9,320 bases of DNA from Elusimicrobia bacterium CG06_land_8_20_14_3_00_38_11 (lineage in GTDB: Bacteria; Elusimicrobiota; UBA8919): positions 1 through 9,320 of the forward strand of contig PEVQ01000092.1 in assembly GCA_002780205.1 (NCBI GenBank). Reading direction: 5' to 3'. Both the position numbers and the translations under genes were made by a program. Below, in pieces: positions 7,267-9,320 of this stretch (position 1 is the first letter of the stretch; every line of letters begins with the position of its first letter). The notes beneath the pieces were generated by a model, which saw only the letters and a list, made by a program, of their open reading frames with translations, was not told the DNA's origin and did no database searches.

Positions 7267-8108
7267 ACCGCTTCCCTATCCTCCTTTTTTATCTTTCTAA
7301 TTACTTCTTTTATAATCCAATCCGGCGTTGAAGCACCCGCGACAATTCCGACATATTCCACATCTTTTAACCATTTGTTTTTTAAATCTCGGGCCGTTTC
7401 TATGTGATAAGTTTTTTTTTGGATTTTTTTTGAAATAGAGGCAAGTCGTTTTGTATTGGCAGAATTTTTCCCTCCTATAATTACAACAACATCACATTTT
7501 TTTGCCATTTTCATTGCTTCTTTCTGCCTGTTTATGGCATCTGGACAAATAGTGTTGAATATTTTAAACTCGTTTGAATAACTCAAAAGTCCCGATGCAA
7601 TTTTTATAAAGTTTTCCGGTGATTGTGTTGTTTGTGTAATGATGCCTATTTTCGGAAAAAATTTTAGTTTTTTTATATCTTCATTTGTATTCAATATAAC
7701 GGTATTTTTCGGTAAATATGAAAATATATATTTTATTTCCGGATGCTCCGGATTTCCTATTATAATAATTTTATAGCCCTCTTTTGCAAGTTTTTCGGCA
7801 TAATTTTTTGACCTCGTGACAAACGGACAAGTGGCATCCAATATCTTTATTCCTTTCGCTTTTGCTTCATCAAAAATATTTTTCGGAACGCCGTGGGCGC
7901 GGATTATTATGCTTCCGGTTTTTATATCCGACAATTTCTGAACAACTTTTACACCTTTGTTTTCAAGTTCCCCGACCACCTGCGGGTTATGAATTATTGG
8001 CCCGATAGTGTAGACACTGCCGGATTTTTTTGAAACGCCCAAAGCGATATTTACAGCACGACGGACGCCGAAACAAAAACCCGAATTCTTAGCGATTAAT
8101 ATCTTCAT
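7254..8108 (-). CDS. ispH: 4-hydroxy-3-methylbut-2-enyl diphosphate reductase (LytB)
   Basis: This enzyme is the last step of the non-mevalonate (MEP/DOXP) pathway: it reduces HMBPP to IPP and DMAPP using a [4Fe-4S] cluster in the cytoplasm. At 284 residues it has the normal length. The three cluster cysteines are in place: C12 in SGFCFGVRRAV, C94 in DATCPFV and C188 in NTICPDA. Substrate-binding residues are also visible: H40 in GPIIHNP, H72 in RAHGVP, H122 and E124 in GNPEHPE, the TQTT segment near 159-162, and GGKNSANT at 212-219; GASTPDW (258-264) is the usual C-terminal motif. The start overlaps plsC by 20 bases and has only a weak ribosome binding site, so coupling is likely; the end overlaps rpsA by 13 bases. 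The gene holds A9 and A8 runs on the coding strand (7412-7431). Confidence 0.97.
   Translation of the reverse strand: MKILIAKNSGFCFGVRRAVNIALGVSKKSGSVYTIGPIIHNPQVVGELENKGVKVVQKLSDIKTGSIIIRAHGVPKNIFDEAKAKGIKILDATCPFVTRSKNYAEKLAKEGYKIIIIGNPEHPEIKYIFSYLPKNTVILNTNEDIKKLKFFPKIGIITQTTQSPENFIKIASGLLSYSNEFKIFNTICPDAINRQKEAMKMAKKCDVVVIIGGKNSANTKRLASISKKIQKKTYHIETARDLKNKWLKDVEYVGIVAGASTPDWIIKEVIRKIKKEDREAVWKK
7271..7286 (-). promoter_or_regulatory. Ribosome binding region of rpsA inside ispH
   Basis: On the minus strand the last ispH codons contain AAGGAGG (7286-7280), followed by AGGGAAG (7277-7271). The first lies 13 bases and the second 4 bases before the ATG at 7266. The second is at the better distance; the first is the stronger match and is closer to optimum for neither of the candidate starts. 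Their presence supports independent or boosted initiation of the abundant S1 protein within a coupled transcript. Confidence 0.5.
7412..7431 (-). repeat. Paired homopolymer A tracts (A8 and A9) in ispH
   Basis: On the plus strand T9 (7412-7420) and T8 (7424-7431) are separated by three bases. On the coding strand they specify the Ser-Lys-Lys-Ile-Gln-Lys-Lys-Thr stretch at residues 226-233. Such runs can cause polymerase slippage or sequencing errors, but the frame is intact through them and the downstream ispH motifs are in register. Confidence 0.7.
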
Positions 8109-8667
8109 TTTTCAACTTTTCTATTTCCGACATGATCTTTTTTGTAATTGAGCCGTAATTTTCTGTAGTTTCAAATCTCATTGGAACGCCAAATTTAATT
8201 TTCAATTTTTTAAAACTTGAAAGTTTGTCGGAATTTATTATGGCAACTGGAACAACCGGCGAATTAGTTGCAGCCGACAGCATCGCCGCACCGTTTTTAA
8301 GTTTTCTCACTTTTCCCGGTTTATATCGTGTGCCTTCGGGAAAAATTAAAAGAATATTTCCCGACTGTAAAATCTTTAATGCATTTTTTAATGCTCCGGC
8401 ATCGGCGACTTCCCTGTCAACCGGAAACGCATTCGCTTTTTTTATAAGCCAGCCGAAAACAGGAATCCTAAAAAGTTCCTTTTTTGCGATATAATATATT
8501 TTTTTCTTTATGCAACTTCCCACAAGGGGTGGGTCGGCATAACTTTGATGGTTCGCTGCTAAAATATACGAACTGTTTTTAGGTAAATTTTCTAAACCGG
8601 TTATTTCCCGACGATAAATAACCGTAAAAACAACCCGCGATATCAACCAACCTATCCAGTAAATCAT
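8089..8667 (-). CDS. plsC: 1-acyl-sn-glycerol-3-phosphate acyltransferase (PlsC family)
   Basis: This 192-residue protein moves an acyl chain onto lysophosphatidic acid to make phosphatidic acid, the precursor of membrane phospholipids, at the inner face of the cytoplasmic membrane. It carries the four LPLAT blocks: the catalytic NH40-x4-D45 (NHQSYAD), ANAFPVDR at 79-86, FPEGTR at 109-114 and VPVAI at 139-143. A hydrophobic N-terminal stretch (about 2-17) probably attaches it to the membrane. It is shorter than E. coli PlsC (245 residues) but within the range of compact bacterial forms. The start overlaps the cmk stop as ATGA. PlsC next to cmk and ispH is a recurring arrangement, which supports the call; specificity for other lysolipids cannot be excluded from the sequence. 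Confidence 0.9.
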   Translation of the reverse strand: MIYWIGWLISRVVFTVIYRREITGLENLPKNSSYILAANHQSYADPPLVGSCIKKKIYYIAKKELFRIPVFGWLIKKANAFPVDREVADAGALKNALKILQSGNILLIFPEGTRYKPGKVRKLKNGAAMLSAATNSPVVPVAIINSDKLSSFKKLKIKFGVPMRFETTENYGSITKKIMSEIEKLKNEDINR

Positions 8668-9320
8668 TCCCGAATTCCACTTAATATGTTTTCCGCTACT
8701 TGTTTTAATGTCATGCCGGTTGAGTCAATAACGATAGCATCTTTTGCTTTCTTAAGCGGGCTAATCCCCCTGTGTCTGTCGCGATAGTCCCTTCTTTTTA
8801 TCGCTTCGGCAATTTTTTTTAACGAAACCTTTTTGCCTTTTGCTTTAAGTTCTTTCCAACGTCTTACTGCCCGTTCCTTTGGTTTCGCATCAAGATAAAA
8901 CTTTTTTTCTGCATCGGGAAAAACGGCTGTTCCTATATCTCTTCCCTCCATAACAACCCCGCCGTTTCTGCCAAGAAGCCGCTGCTTATCTCTTAAAATT
9001 TTCCTTACACCCTGAATTGCTGCGATAGTATTTGTGTTCTTTGTGACAAATTCTTCGCGGATTTTTTCGGAAACATTTTTACCGTCTACAAAAATTTTCA
9101 GTTTATCATCCGACTGAACAAGTTTAATATCAGTTTTTCTTGACATTTCAATGATTTTTTTTTCATCACGAAAATCAATTTTATTTGCCAGTGATTTCCA
9201 TGTAATAGCACGATACATAGCACCCGTATCAATATAAAGATAGCCAAGTTCTTTCGCGACAATTTTCGCTATCGCTGATTTCCCCGCACCGGCTGGACCA
9301 TCAATCGCTATAACAGATTT
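8664..9320 (-). CDS. cmk: Cytidylate kinase, 5' end cut by the window edge
   Basis: The enzyme phosphorylates CMP and dCMP with ATP in the cytoplasm. The frame stays open to base 9320, beyond the internal ATG at 9218, and the 34 residues upstream of that Met are essential: they contain the P-loop GPAGAGKS (window residues 8-15), followed by IDTGAMYRAITW. So the true start is outside the window; only the Met and perhaps one to a few residues are missing, giving about 220 residues, normal for the short Cmk type (E. coli 227). Other hallmarks are EGRDIGT (125-131), the RRDYRDRHR lid arginines (176-184) and IDSTGMT (198-204). The stop overlaps the plsC start by four bases (ATGA). The first gene of the housekeeping block in view; no promoter is visible because upstream sequence is missing. 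Confidence 0.96.
   Translation of the reverse strand, partial: KSVIAIDGPAGAGKSAIAKIVAKELGYLYIDTGAMYRAITWKSLANKIDFRDEKKIIEMSRKTDIKLVQSDDKLKIFVDGKNVSEKIREEFVTKNTNTIAAIQGVRKILRDKQRLLGRNGGVVMEGRDIGTAVFPDAEKKFYLDAKPKERAVRRWKELKAKGKKVSLKKIAEAIKRRDYRDRHRGISPLKKAKDAIVIDSTGMTLKQVAENILSGIRE

Noticed and set aside
8664..9218. cmk starting at the ATG at 9218
   Set aside because: This start would remove the P-loop and make the kinase inactive; the open frame continues to the window edge with GPAGAGKS in register.

Overview
All supported genes lie on the minus strand, so the window is read from right to left. The DNA is AT-rich and the genes are tightly packed, with start and stop codons often overlapping. 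There is no tRNA, rRNA, CRISPR array, transposase or phage gene. No stretch over 300 bases lacks a gene; the longest gap is 63 bases. A large predicted outer-membrane barrel protein implies a diderm (Gram-negative-type) bacterium. AT-rich, overlapping genes, the non-mevalonate isoprenoid enzyme IspH and the gene content suggest an uncultured lineage of the Omnitrophota/Elusimicrobiota kind, but that placement is a low-confidence impression.

Right half (9320 to 5908) is a housekeeping block: cytidylate kinase (cmk, cut by the window edge), a PlsC-type acyltransferase, IspH and ribosomal protein S1 (rpsA). The order cmk-plsC-ispH-rpsA is a known neighbourhood, notably in Clostridia. Here the genes overlap by 4, 20 and 13 bases, which implies one transcript and translational coupling.

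A 63-base gap (5845-5907) follows, almost filled by a two-part inverted repeat. It looks like a piece of a dispersed repeat rather than a terminator, and the next gene has no visible ribosome binding site.

Left half (5844 to 1) is an envelope-related block: a membrane-anchored TPR protein; a 924-residue protein joining a secreted zinc-metalloprotease domain, a WD40-like (PD40/TolB-type) propeller and a C-terminal barrel with Omp85/BamA hallmarks; a YkgJ/FliB-like cysteine-cluster protein; an unrecognised seven-helix membrane protein; and the first 40 residues of a small protein with a strong ribosome binding site. The TPR and protease genes overlap by ATGA and the cysteine-cluster and membrane-protein genes by TGATG, so these pairs are probably made together.

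The most interesting item is the protease-propeller-barrel protein. It appears to be an Omp85-type barrel in which a gluzincin plus propeller replaces the usual POTRA domains. Its signal peptide is encoded by an imperfect 7-base tandem repeat.
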